Part shown: positions 46,734 through 55,023 of the stretch, in pieces | How the letters are laid out: every line of letters starts with the position of its first letter | Numbering within the stretch: the stretch's first letter is position 1 | From: Pseudomonas chlororaphis subsp. chlororaphis | Lineage (GTDB): Bacteria > Pseudomonadota > Gammaproteobacteria > Pseudomonadales > Pseudomonadaceae | Assembly: GCF_003945765.1 (NCBI RefSeq) | Contig: NZ_CP027712.1 | Location: 6,696,001-6,760,000 of the forward strand | DNA: 64,000 nucleotides | Reading direction: 5' to 3' | Made by a program: the position numbers and the translations under genes | Notes under the pieces: generated by a model | Database searches by the model: none | What the model was told of the DNA's origin: nothing | Seen by the model: the letters and a program-made list of their open reading frames with translations, nothing else

Positions 46734-48491
46734 ATGCGCGAAGCTCTCCATCAGACCTTCACCACCCACGACGGCGTCGAGCTGTTCTACCGCCACTGGC
46801 CGGCCACCGCCGCCCCCTCGGACGCCCCGCGCCAGGCGGTGCTGCTGTTCCACCGCGGCCACGAACACTCCGCGCGCATCGCCCACCTGGTGGACGAACT
46901 GGACCTGCCGGCCTTCGATTTCTTCGCCTGGGATGCCCGCGGCCACGGCCAGTCGCCCGGCGCCCGTGGCGACAGCCCGAGCTTCGCCACCAGCGTGCGC
47001 GACGTGCAGACCTTCTGCGATCACCTGCGGGCCAGCTACGGCATCGACGAAGAACACATGGCCGTGGTGGCCCAAAGCGTCGGCGCAGTGATTGCCGCCA
47101 CCTGGGTCCACGATTACGCGCCGCGCATCCGCGCCCTGGTGCTGGCGTCGCCGGCGTTCAAGGTCAAGCTCTACGTGCCTTTCGCCCGCCCGGGCCTGGC
47201 GCTGATGCGGCGTTTTCGCGGCAACTTTTTCGTCAACAGCTACGTCAAGGCGCGCTTCCTCAGCCACGACCCGGCGCGCGTGGCCTCCTATGACAGCGAC
47301 CCGCTGATCACCAAGGCGATCTCGGTGAACGTGCTGCTGGGCCTGTACGAAGCCGCCGAACGGGTGGTGGCCGATGCCCAGGCGATCCAGGTGCCGACCC
47401 AGTTGCTGATCTCCGGCGCCGACTTCGTTGTCCACCGCCGGCCCCAGGAACAGTTCTTCGAGCGCCTGGGCAGCCTGCACAAGGAAAAACACATCCTGCC
47501 GGGCTTCTTCCACGACACCCTCGGCGAGAAGGCCCGGGCCCCGGCCGTCGCCAGCGCCCGGCGATTCATCCTGCAGAACTTCGCGCGACCGCTGAACCGC
47601 GCTGCCCTGCTCGACGCCGACCGCCTGGGCCTGACCTGCGCCGAGTCCGAGGCGCTGGCGGCGCCCCTGCCGCACAACTCCCTGCGTGACCTGTACTGGC
47701 GCATGACCCGCGCCAGCATGCGCCTGGGCAGCCAGCTCTCGGCCGGGGTCAAGCTGGGTTTCGACAGCGGTTTCGACTCCGGCAGCACCCTGGACTACGT
47801 CTACCGCAACCAAGCCACCGGCACCTCGGCCCTGGGCCGGATGATCGACCGTAACTACCTGGACTCCATCGGCTGGCGCGGCATTCGCCAACGCAAGGTG
47901 CATGTGGAAGAACTGCTGCGCCTGGCCATGGAAAAACTGCGCACCGAGCAGCGCGAAGTGCGCATCGTCGACATCGCCGCCGGCCACGGGCGCTACATTC
48001 TCGAAGCCTTGCAGGGGGTCAGCCCGCTGCCGGAGTCGATCCTGCTGCGCGACTACAGCGACATCAACGTGCGCGACGGCAGCGCGTTGATCGCCGAGAA
48101 AGGCCTGGGCGAGATTGCCCGTTTCGTCAAAGCCGACGCCTTCGACCGCGACGACCTCGCGGCCCTGGAGCCCAAACCGACACTGGCGGTGGTCTCCGGC
48201 CTGTACGAGCTGTTCGCCGACAACCCGATGGTCAGTGATTCCCTGGCGGGCCTGGCCGCCGCCGTGGAGCCTGGCGGTTACCTGGTCTACACCGGGCAGC
48301 CGTGGCACCCGCAGCTGGAGCTGATCGCCCGCGCCCTGACCAGCCACCGCGCGGGCCAGGCCTGGGTCATGCGTCGCCGGACCCAGGCCGAGATGGACCA
48401 ACTGGTGGAAGCCGCGGGGTTCCGCCGGATCACCCTGCGCGTCGATCAGTGGGGCATTTTCAGCGTGTCGCTGGCGCAGCGGGTGCAATGA
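46734..48491 (+). CDS. Alpha/beta-hydrolase and methyltransferase fusion (YnbC-like)
   Basis: 585 residues in two parts. The first (about 1-290) is a serine hydrolase of the monoacylglycerol lipase type: VLLFHRGHEHSARI, FAWDARGHGQSPG, nucleophile elbow VVAQSVGAVIAA and the His in GFFHDTLGE. The second (about 310-585) looks like a SAM-binding fold, with VRIVDIAAGHGRYILEAL, a following acidic residue in LLRDYSDINV, and VVSGLYELFADNPMV. E. coli YnbC has the same fusion. Hydrolase and methyltransferase on one chain suggest that a lysolipid or lipid headgroup is trimmed and methylated. It starts ten bases after the YnbA-like gene, and its stop overlaps the next gene. Confidence 0.8.
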   Translation: MREALHQTFTTHDGVELFYRHWPATAAPSDAPRQAVLLFHRGHEHSARIAHLVDELDLPAFDFFAWDARGHGQSPGARGDSPSFATSVRDVQTFCDHLRASYGIDEEHMAVVAQSVGAVIAATWVHDYAPRIRALVLASPAFKVKLYVPFARPGLALMRRFRGNFFVNSYVKARFLSHDPARVASYDSDPLITKAISVNVLLGLYEAAERVVADAQAIQVPTQLLISGADFVVHRRPQEQFFERLGSLHKEKHILPGFFHDTLGEKARAPAVASARRFILQNFARPLNRAALLDADRLGLTCAESEALAAPLPHNSLRDLYWRMTRASMRLGSQLSAGVKLGFDSGFDSGSTLDYVYRNQATGTSALGRMIDRNYLDSIGWRGIRQRKVHVEELLRLAMEKLRTEQREVRIVDIAAGHGRYILEALQGVSPLPESILLRDYSDINVRDGSALIAEKGLGEIARFVKADAFDRDDLAALEPKPTLAVVSGLYELFADNPMVSDSLAGLAAAVEPGGYLVYTGQPWHPQLELIARALTSHRAGQAWVMRRRTQAEMDQLVEAAGFRRITLRVDQWGIFSVSLAQRVQ

Positions 48492-49834
48492 TGACGGTCG
48501 CCGCGACATACCCCCGCGAGCCCGGCCTGCTGAAACCCGCGGTGCTCTGGCTGTTGCTGCTGGCGCCACTGTTTTTCGGCACCTACGGCTTCGCCACCTG
48601 GGTCACCGCGCAACGCGCCGAGGTCGGCAGCCTGGTGTTCGACTGGGAGCGGCAGATGCCGTTCTGGGCCTGGAGCATCGTGCCCTACTGGTCGATCGAC
48701 CTGCTGTACGGCTTTTCCCTGCTGTTGCCCACCAGCCGCGAAGAACTCAAGCGCCACGCCCTGCGGCTGCTGACCGCGCAAGTCATCGTCGTCAGTTGCT
48801 TCCTGCTCTGGCCGCTGCGTTTCACCTTCCAGCGCCCGGAACTGGATGGCCTGTTCGGCTGGCTGTTCGATGTGCTGGCCGGCTTCGACAAGCCGTTCAA
48901 CCAGGCGCCGTCGCTGCACATCGCGCTGCTGGTGGTGCTGTGGGTCTGCTACGCGCGGCATGTCCAGGGCGCCTGGCGCTGGCTGGTGCACGGCTGGTTC
49001 GCACTGATCGGCGTGTCGGTGCTGACCACTTATCAACACCACTTTATCGACGTGCCCACAGGCGCCCTGGCCGGCTGGCTGTGCGTCTGGCTGTGGCCGC
49101 TGGACCGCCCCGGGATGCTGCACAACCTGCGTCTGGCCCGCGATCGCCAGCGCTGGCGCCTGGCGTCGTTCTATGCCGTGGGCGCCGCGGCGCTTGCCAT
49201 CCCGGCCTTGGCCTTTTCAGGCGCCTGGCTGTGGCTGTTGTGGCCGGCACTGGCCCTGCTGCTAGTGGCGCTGAACTATGGGCTGTTCGACGCCAAGGGT
49301 TTCCAGAAGGGCGCGGACGGCCGCCTGGGCAACGCCACGCGCTGGCTGCTGGCACCTTATCTGGCGGCGGCCTGGATCAATTCCCGGCTGTGGACACGCC
49401 AGCATCCACAGCCCGACGAGGTTGTGGATAACGTCTGGCTGGGGCGCATCCCGACCCCGGGCGAGCTGCAGGACAGCCCGTTCAGCGCGGTGCTCGACCT
49501 GTGTGCCGAACTGTCCGTGGACGGTCGCCACCTGGCCTATCGCTGCGTGCCGGTGCTCGACTTGACCGCGCCCACCACCGAGCAATGCCGCGAGGCCGCG
49601 CAAGCCATCGAAAGCCTGCGCGAGCACGCGCCGCTGCTGGTCTGCTGCGCCCTGGGTTATTCGCGCAGCGCCACCGCCGTGGCCGCCTGGCTGTTGTACA
49701 CAGGCCGCGCCGCCAGCGTCGATGCGGCCATCGTGCAGATCCGCCGCGCGCGCCCGCAGATCGTCCTGCAACCCGCACACCGCAAGGCCCTGGAGCCTTT
49801 ATCCACAGCCCAGGGGAGCGCCCATGGCCACTGA
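48488..49834 (+). CDS. PAP2-like and dual-specificity phosphatase fusion (YnbD-like)
   Basis: 448 residues. The N-terminal half has about seven membrane spans carrying a PAP2 lipid phosphatase signature: NQAPSLHIALL (PSxH) and TTYQHHFIDVPTG (HxxxD). The C-terminal cytoplasmic half is a dual-specificity phosphatase domain with VCCALGYSRSATAVAAWLL, that is Cys-x5-Arg. Two phosphatase activities on one membrane chain could act on phosphatidyl-phosphate intermediates such as the product of the YnbA-like enzyme. The ATG at 48488 overlaps the previous stop by four bases; a second ATG follows at 48491. Confidence 0.82.
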   Translation: MMTVAATYPREPGLLKPAVLWLLLLAPLFFGTYGFATWVTAQRAEVGSLVFDWERQMPFWAWSIVPYWSIDLLYGFSLLLPTSREELKRHALRLLTAQVIVVSCFLLWPLRFTFQRPELDGLFGWLFDVLAGFDKPFNQAPSLHIALLVVLWVCYARHVQGAWRWLVHGWFALIGVSVLTTYQHHFIDVPTGALAGWLCVWLWPLDRPGMLHNLRLARDRQRWRLASFYAVGAAALAIPALAFSGAWLWLLWPALALLLVALNYGLFDAKGFQKGADGRLGNATRWLLAPYLAAAWINSRLWTRQHPQPDEVVDNVWLGRIPTPGELQDSPFSAVLDLCAELSVDGRHLAYRCVPVLDLTAPTTEQCREAAQAIESLREHAPLLVCCALGYSRSATAVAAWLLYTGRAASVDAAIVQIRRARPQIVLQPAHRKALEPLSTAQGSAHGH

Positions 49835-50279
49835 TATGGAATTGCATGCGGTGGCCAGCCTGTTACGCCGCGGGCATTCGCTGGACCTGTTATCCACAGG
49901 CCTGAGCCTGCTCGGCGCCCTGCTCGGCCTCGGCCAGTGGTTGCTTGGCGTATCCGCCCCCTGGGCCATCGCCCTGAGCGTCGCCCTGCTGGTGCTGGGC
50001 TTGCTGCAAAAGTACTGGGCGCTGCGGGTGGCCTTCGATGCCGAGCTGTTCCAGCGGGTGGCGGACAGCCCGCAGCCCCTGGCCGAACGCGGCGCCGCCC
50101 TGGACCAGGCACTGAGCGCCCTCGGCCTGCAACCGGCGAATGCCGGCGGCCGCCCGTGGCAACAACGCAGCCACGGCGCCCTCAACCTGTTGCGTCGCCA
50201 GGCCTGGCTGCTGGCGGCGCAAGTACTGCTGACACTGGGCTTCATCCTGGCCAGCCCCTGGCTGGCCGTCGCCGGATAA
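49824..50279 (+). CDS. Small membrane protein in the lipid operon
   Basis: 151 residues. Three hydrophobic segments are visible (LLSTGLSLLGALLGLGQWLL, APWAIALSVALLVLGLLQKYW and WLLAAQVLLTLGFILASPWL), with a soluble stretch of about 50 residues between the second and third. I do not recognise a family. It overlaps the preceding gene by 11 bases and is followed after nine bases by the acyltransferase gene, so it is surely part of the operon, possibly as an assembly or regulatory subunit. The gene has no counterpart in E. coli ynbABCD as I recall it. Confidence 0.7.
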   Translation: MATDMELHAVASLLRRGHSLDLLSTGLSLLGALLGLGQWLLGVSAPWAIALSVALLVLGLLQKYWALRVAFDAELFQRVADSPQPLAERGAALDQALSALGLQPANAGGRPWQQRSHGALNLLRRQAWLLAAQVLLTLGFILASPWLAVAG

Positions 50280-50288
50280 GGAATTCTC

Positions 50289-50912
50289 ATGCTCGAACCC
50301 CTGGTCGCCACCCTCATCACCTCCGCCGCCCGCACCATCACCGGGGCGCGCAGCCTGTGGCTCGGTTGCGGGCCGCAGGCGGTGCAACGCATCTACTTCG
50401 CCAACCACAGCAGCCACGGCGACTTCGTGCTGCTCTGGGCCTCGCTGCCGCCCGCGCTGCGCAAGGTGACGCGGCCGGTGGCCGGCGCCGATTACTGGCA
50501 GACCCGCCCGCTGCGTCGCTACCTCATCAACCGCGTGTTCAACGGCGTGCTGATCGACCGCGAGCGCAAGAAGCCTGTGGATAACCCCTTGCAGCCGATG
50601 CTCGACGCTCTGGCCAACGGCGATTCGCTGATCATCTTCCCCGAAGGCACGCGCAACCTGGAGGAGGAAGGCCTGCTGCCGTTCAAGAGCGGCCTCTACC
50701 ACCTGGCGAAAAGTTACCCACAGGCCCAGGTGATTCCGGTGTGGATCGCCAACCTCAACCGCGTGATGCCCAAGGGCCGTTTCCTGCCCCTGCCGCTGTT
50801 ATGCACCACCAGTTTCGGCGCGCCGCTGTCCCTCGAGGACGGCGAAAGCAAAGAGCACTTCCTCGAACGCAGCCGCGCAGCGCTGCTGGCCATGGCCCCG
50901 GAGCATTCTTGA
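50289..50912 (+). CDS. PlsC-type 1-acylglycerol-phosphate acyltransferase-like protein
   Basis: 207 residues of the LPLAT superfamily. The catalytic HX4D motif is NHSSHGDF (near residue 38) and the glycerol-phosphate-binding motif is FPEGTRN near residue 119, with PVWIANLNRVMPKG as the later conserved block. It would add an acyl chain to a lysophospholipid or related lipid. In this operon it probably supplies the acyl group to the product of the YnbC-like hydrolase. The ATG at 50289 begins nine bases after the small membrane protein; the next gene starts after one base. Confidence 0.85.
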   Translation: MLEPLVATLITSAARTITGARSLWLGCGPQAVQRIYFANHSSHGDFVLLWASLPPALRKVTRPVAGADYWQTRPLRRYLINRVFNGVLIDRERKKPVDNPLQPMLDALANGDSLIIFPEGTRNLEEEGLLPFKSGLYHLAKSYPQAQVIPVWIANLNRVMPKGRFLPLPLLCTTSFGAPLSLEDGESKEHFLERSRAALLAMAPEHS

Positions 50913-50913
50913 G

Positions 50914-51846
50914 ATGGATAGGCAAACCCTGATGTTGTTCGGCGGGATCGGCGCGGTACTGGTGCTGGCCTCGCTGATCGGTTTTCTGCTCAAGCTGCGC
51001 AGCCGTGGCGCGCCGAGCTCGGTGATCGACAACCTCAATGCGCGCATCAACGCCTGGTGGGTGATGGTGCTGGTGATCGGCATCGCCTTCTGGCTCGGCA
51101 CCAGCGCGGTGATCCTGCTGTTCTACGCGGTGTCCTTCTACGCCCTGCGCGAGTTCCTGACCCTGATGCCGACCCGGCGCAGCGACTACCCGGCGCTGGT
51201 GGCGGCGTTCTACCTGGCCCTGCCCGTGCAATACCTGCTGATCTACTTCGACTGGTACGGGCTGTTCTCGATCTTCATCCCGGTCTATGTGTTCCTGCTG
51301 CTGCCGATCCTCGCGTCCCTGGGGGGCGACAGCACGCACTTCCTGGAGCGCGCCTCCAAGGTCCAGTGGGGGCTGATGATCGCGGTGTTCTGCGTGTCGT
51401 TCGTCCCGGCGCTGCTGACCCTGGATATCGCCGGCTACGAAGGGCGCAACCTGCTGCTGATCGCCTACCTGGTGATCGTGGTGCAGATGTCGGACGTGTT
51501 GCAGTACGTCTGTGGAAAACTCTTCGGCAAACGCAAGATCGCCCCGCGGCTGTCGCCGTCCAAGACCGTGGAAGGTTTTGTCGGCGGCATCCTCCTGGCC
51601 TCGCTGATCGGCGGCGCGCTGTGGTGGATTACCCCCTTCACCATTTGGCAGTCGTTCCTGATCGCCCTGCTGATCAACCTGCTGGGCTTCGCCGGCGGCA
51701 TCGTCATGTCGGCGATCAAGCGCGACCGCGGGGTGAAGGACTGGGGCCACATGATCGAAGGCCACGGCGGCATGCTCGACCGCCTGGACTCGGTGTGTTT
51801 CGCCGCGCCGATCTTCTTCCACCTCGTGCGCTACTGGTGGACCTGA
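50914..51846 (+). CDS. CDP-diacylglycerol synthase paralogue (CdsA/YnbB-like)
   Basis: 310 residues with about eight membrane spans and the cytidylyltransferase signature SAIKRDRGVKDWGHMIEGHG followed by GMLDRLD, which matches the CdsA pattern fully. Upstream, SPSKTVEGFVGG is also typical. It makes CDP-diacylglycerol from phosphatidic acid and CTP, the donor needed by the YnbA-like enzyme at the head of the operon. The housekeeping cdsA is expected elsewhere, near the dxr-ispC region. The gene is the last in the operon and is followed by a REPIN. Confidence 0.88.
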   Translation: MDRQTLMLFGGIGAVLVLASLIGFLLKLRSRGAPSSVIDNLNARINAWWVMVLVIGIAFWLGTSAVILLFYAVSFYALREFLTLMPTRRSDYPALVAAFYLALPVQYLLIYFDWYGLFSIFIPVYVFLLLPILASLGGDSTHFLERASKVQWGLMIAVFCVSFVPALLTLDIAGYEGRNLLLIAYLVIVVQMSDVLQYVCGKLFGKRKIAPRLSPSKTVEGFVGGILLASLIGGALWWITPFTIWQSFLIALLINLLGFAGGIVMSAIKRDRGVKDWGHMIEGHGGMLDRLDSVCFAAPIFFHLVRYWWT

Positions 51847-51867
51847 ACACCCCACCTCCCTTCTTCT

Positions 51868-51966
51868 GTAGGCGCGAAGCTTGCTCGCGAAAAGATCGCC
51901 AACGATAACGCGTACCGGTTGACGGCACGCCGCTTCGCGGCTTTCGCGAGCAAGCTTCGCTCCTAC
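51868..51966. repeat. REPIN
   Basis: GTAGGCGCGAAGCTTGCTCGCGAAA at the left is matched by its inverse, TTTCGCGAGCAAGCTTCGCTCCTAC, at the right. The two arms pair almost perfectly. It follows the lipid operon and precedes lpd. Confidence 0.85.
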
Positions 51967-52080
51967 AAGGAAGACGCAATTGCGTGCTTGACCGGGGTTG
52001 CTGTGCGCGCTCATATTACGGTCATAATTTTTTGCTCGACTACCTTTAAAGCCTTCTTTTCCGATTGCAGGAGAACAGCC

Positions 52081-53481
52081 ATGAGCAGCTACGACGTCGT
52101 CATCCTCGGTGGGGGTCCCGGTGGCTACAACGCCGCCATTCGCGCCGGCCAGCTGGGCCTCAAGGCCGCCTGCGTCGAAGGTCGCGCCACCCTCGGCGGC
52201 ACCTGCCTGAACGTTGGCTGCATGCCGTCCAAGGCCTTGCTGCACGCCTCGGAGCTGTATGACGCGGCCATGGGCAAGGAATTCGCCGAACTGGGCATCG
52301 AGGTCAAGCCCAGCCTCAACCTCGCCCAGATGATGAAACAGAAGGACGACAGCGTGGCCGGCCTGACCAAGGGCATCGAGTTCCTGTTTCGCAAGAACAA
52401 AGTCGACTGGATCAAGGGCTGGGGCCATATCGACGGCCCCGGCCAGGTCACGGTGACCGACAGCGCCGGGGCCAAGACCCGGTTGCAGGCCAGGGACATC
52501 GTGATCGCCACCGGCTCCGAGCCGACGCCCCTGCCCGGGGTGGAGATCGACAACCGGCGCATCCTCGACTCCACCGGCGCGCTGTCCCTCGGCGAGGTGC
52601 CCCGGCACCTGGTAGTGATCGGCGCCGGGGTGATCGGCCTGGAGCTGGGTTCGGTCTGGCGGCGCCTGGGGGCCCAGGTGACGGTGGTCGAGTACCTGGA
52701 CCGCATCTGCCCCGGTGTCGATGGCGAAGCCGGCAAGACCCTGCAACGGGCCCTGGCCAAGCAGGGAATCGCCTTTAGGCTCGGCACCAAGGTCAGCAGC
52801 GCCAGCACCTCGGCCAATGGCGTGCAGTTGAGTATCGAACCCGCCGCGGGCGGCACGGCGGAGCTGCTGGAAGCCGACTATGTGCTGGTGGCCATCGGCC
52901 GCCGGCCCTACACCCAGGGCCTGGGCCTGGAGAACGTCGGCCTGAGCACCGACTCGCGCGGCATGCTCGCCAACCAGCGGCACCGCACCGCGGCCGCTGG
53001 CGTGTGGGTGATTGGCGACGTCACCTCAGGGCCGATGCTCGCCCACAAGGCCGAGGACGAGGCCATGGCCTGCATCGAGCAGATCGTCGGCAAGGCCGGC
53101 GAAGTGAATTACGACCTGATTCCCAGTGTGATCTACACCAAGCCCGAGCTGGCCAGTGTCGGCAAGACCGAAGAGCAGCTCAAGGCCGAGGGCCGGGCTT
53201 ACAAGGCCGGCAAGTTCCCTTTCACGGCCAACAGCCGGGCCAAGATCAACCACGAGACCGAAGGTTTCGCCAAGGTCCTGGCGGACGCGCAGACCGATGA
53301 AATCCTCGGCGTGCATTTAGTAGGACCGAGCGTCAGCGAAATGATCGGTGAATACTGCGTGGCCATGGAGTTTTCCGCCTCGGCCGAAGATATCGCCCTG
53401 ACCTGCCACCCGCACCCGACCCGCTCCGAGGCGTTGCGCCAGGCAGCGATGGATGTCGAGGGGATGGCGACGCAGATGTAG
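52081..53481 (+). CDS. lpd: Dihydrolipoyl dehydrogenase (Lpd)
   Basis: 466 residues. FAD-binding GGGPGGYNAAIRAGQLG, the redox-active disulfide GTCLNVGCMPSKALLHAS, the NAD-binding GAGVIGLELGSVWRRLG and the C-terminal HPHPTRSEALRQAA with catalytic His are all visible. It reoxidises lipoamide in 2-oxo acid dehydrogenases or glycine cleavage. It stands alone, without E1/E2 genes, like the Lpd3 type of P. aeruginosa as I recall it. The ATG at 52081 follows an AGGAG ribosome site. Confidence 0.93.
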   Translation: MSSYDVVILGGGPGGYNAAIRAGQLGLKAACVEGRATLGGTCLNVGCMPSKALLHASELYDAAMGKEFAELGIEVKPSLNLAQMMKQKDDSVAGLTKGIEFLFRKNKVDWIKGWGHIDGPGQVTVTDSAGAKTRLQARDIVIATGSEPTPLPGVEIDNRRILDSTGALSLGEVPRHLVVIGAGVIGLELGSVWRRLGAQVTVVEYLDRICPGVDGEAGKTLQRALAKQGIAFRLGTKVSSASTSANGVQLSIEPAAGGTAELLEADYVLVAIGRRPYTQGLGLENVGLSTDSRGMLANQRHRTAAAGVWVIGDVTSGPMLAHKAEDEAMACIEQIVGKAGEVNYDLIPSVIYTKPELASVGKTEEQLKAEGRAYKAGKFPFTANSRAKINHETEGFAKVLADAQTDEILGVHLVGPSVSEMIGEYCVAMEFSASAEDIALTCHPHPTRSEALRQAAMDVEGMATQM

Positions 53482-53484
53482 AGC

Positions 53485-53602
53485 CTGTAGCCGCTGCCGC
53501 AGGCTGCGATCGCGACCGAAGGGCGCGCAAGCTCTCAAGATCGCCGAAGGCCTTCGGCCTTATCGTCCGAACGCGGCCCGAGCCTTCGGCAGCGGCTACA
53601 GA
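53485..53602. repeat. REPIN
   Basis: CTGTAGCCGCTGCCGCAGGCTGCGATCGC at the left is inverted at the right (CTTCGGCAGCGGCTACAG). It lies between convergent lpd and Lrp-type genes. Confidence 0.8.
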
Positions 53603-53610
53603 TGATCGCG

Positions 53611-54093
53611 TCAGGTCGGCAAATGCCCCAGCGGCAGCGCGCCCGGGGTTTTCACCGTGTGGATCGCGAAGTTGCTGCGGATATCGCTGACGCCCGGCAG
53701 TTTCAGCAGGCTGCCGGTAAGAAAACGGTCATAGGCGCGCAGGTCCGGCACCACCACCTGCAGCAGGAAGTCCGACTCGCCGGATACCAGGAACGCCGAA
53801 AGCACCTCCGGCAGCGCCGTCACCGCCTTGTGAAAGGCTTCGGAATGCTCATCGGTGTGCCGCTCGACCTTGACCCCGACGAACACCGTCAGCCCCAGGC
53901 CCACTTCATCGCGATCGAGGTTGGCCTGGTAGCCGCGAATCACCCCGGCTTCTTCCAGCATCCGCACCCGGCGCAGGCAGGGTGAAGGAGACAGGCCGAT
54001 CTCCTCCGCCAGTTGCACGTTGCTCAGGCGGCCGTCGCGCTGCAGGGCGGCGAGAATCTTGCGGTCGTAGGCGTCCAGTTTCATTTTTGGCAT
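53611..54093 (-). CDS. Lrp/AsnC-family transcriptional regulator
   Basis: 160 residues. Winged HTH at the N-terminus (LDAYDRKILAALQRDGRLSNVQLAEEIGLSPSPCLRRVRMLEEAGVI) and an RAM effector domain (about 70-150; VERHTDEHSEAFHKAVTALPEVLSAFLVSGESDFLLQV). It binds DNA as an octamer and senses an amino acid. It diverges from a LysE-family exporter gene, the common arrangement of an exporter and its own regulator. An in-frame ATG at 54084 is an alternative start. Confidence 0.88.
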   Translation of the reverse strand: MPKMKLDAYDRKILAALQRDGRLSNVQLAEEIGLSPSPCLRRVRMLEEAGVIRGYQANLDRDEVGLGLTVFVGVKVERHTDEHSEAFHKAVTALPEVLSAFLVSGESDFLLQVVVPDLRAYDRFLTGSLLKLPGVSDIRSNFAIHTVKTPGALPLGHLPT

Positions 54094-54116
54094 TTTCCGA
54101 TAGTCACTCCATGTCC

Positions 54117-54144
54117 AGGTGGAAGATTATGCCAATTTCCACCT
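54117..54144. promoter_or_regulatory. Inverted repeat in the Lrp/LysE divergent promoter
   Basis: AGGTGGAA (54117-54124) and TTCCACCT (54137-54144) form a perfect eight-base inverted repeat with a 12-base AT-rich spacer, between the two divergent genes. It is a plausible operator for the Lrp-type regulator. Confidence 0.45.
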
Positions 54145-54230
54145 CCTTGCTGGCTGACTACGCAAGCACCTGCCCTGCCCTTCGGCCCTAGACTCTACCT
54201 ACCGAATCGACAACGAAAGGGGGTGGCAAG

Positions 54231-54857
54231 GTGGCGCAACTGTGGATGTTTTTCCTGGCATTGGCGGTGGTCTATCTGCTGCCCGGCCCCGACATGATCC
54301 TCCTGCTGCAAACCGGCGCCCGCCAGGGCAAGGGCCTGGCGCTGGCCACTGCGGTGGGCCTGGCGATTGCCCGGGGCTGTCATGTGGCACTGGCGGCATT
54401 GGGCCTGGCCGCCCTGTTCAAGGCCGCGCCCTGGACCTTCGAGGTGGTGCGCCTGGGCGGGGCCGCGTACCTGTTGTGGCTCGGCGTGCAGTGCCTGCGG
54501 GCCAACCTGCTGCCCAGCCTGCAGGATGGCGAGGCCGCGAGCGCCCTGCGCTGGCGCGAAGCGATCCGCCGCGGCCTGCTGACCAACCTGCTCAACCCCA
54601 AGGCGCTGCTGTTCTGCTCGGTGCTGCTGCCACAGTTCATCGACCCGCAGGCCGGCCCCGTGGCCGCGCAGTTCGCCAGCCTCGGTCTGCTGCTGGTATT
54701 GGTGGGGTTGCTGTTCGACAGCGCCTACGCCCTGGCCGGCGCCTGGATCGGCCGCTGGCTGGCGCACAACCGCGCCGCCCAGCGGGTCCAGCAATGGCTG
54801 TTCGGCAGCCTGCTGATCGGCTTCGCCCTGCGCCTGACTTTCGTGCAACAGGCCTGA
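54231..54857 (+). CDS. LysE/RhtB-family amino-acid exporter
   Basis: 208 residues with six membrane spans. The family pattern is clear: VYLLPGPDMILLLQTGARQGKGLALATAVGLAIARG in the first two spans and TNLLNPKALLFCSVLLPQFID in the fourth. It exports amino acids or their analogues, and the substrate is set by its neighbour Lrp-type regulator. The start is GTG at 54231, preceded by AAAGGGGG. Confidence 0.9.
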   Translation: MAQLWMFFLALAVVYLLPGPDMILLLQTGARQGKGLALATAVGLAIARGCHVALAALGLAALFKAAPWTFEVVRLGGAAYLLWLGVQCLRANLLPSLQDGEAASALRWREAIRRGLLTNLLNPKALLFCSVLLPQFIDPQAGPVAAQFASLGLLLVLVGLLFDSAYALAGAWIGRWLAHNRAAQRVQQWLFGSLLIGFALRLTFVQQA

Positions 54858-54860
54858 ACT

Positions 54861-54976
54861 CTGTAGCCGCTGCCGCAGGCTCGGGCCGCGTTCGGACGAT
54901 CGCGACCGCAGGGCGCGCAAGGCCGCAAGATCGCTGAAGGCCTGCGGCCTTATCGCAGCCTGCGGCAGCGGCTACA
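54861..54976. repeat. REPIN
   Basis: CTGTAGCCGCTGCCGCAGGCTCG at the left is matched at the right by GCAGCCTGCGGCAGCGGCTACA. It lies between the LysE gene and the convergent end of the LPS-decoration block. Confidence 0.8.
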
Positions 54977-55023
54977 AAAGCCTGCGTCCTGCCTCATTCA
55001 AGTGGGCAATAGCCGGCGTCGGT

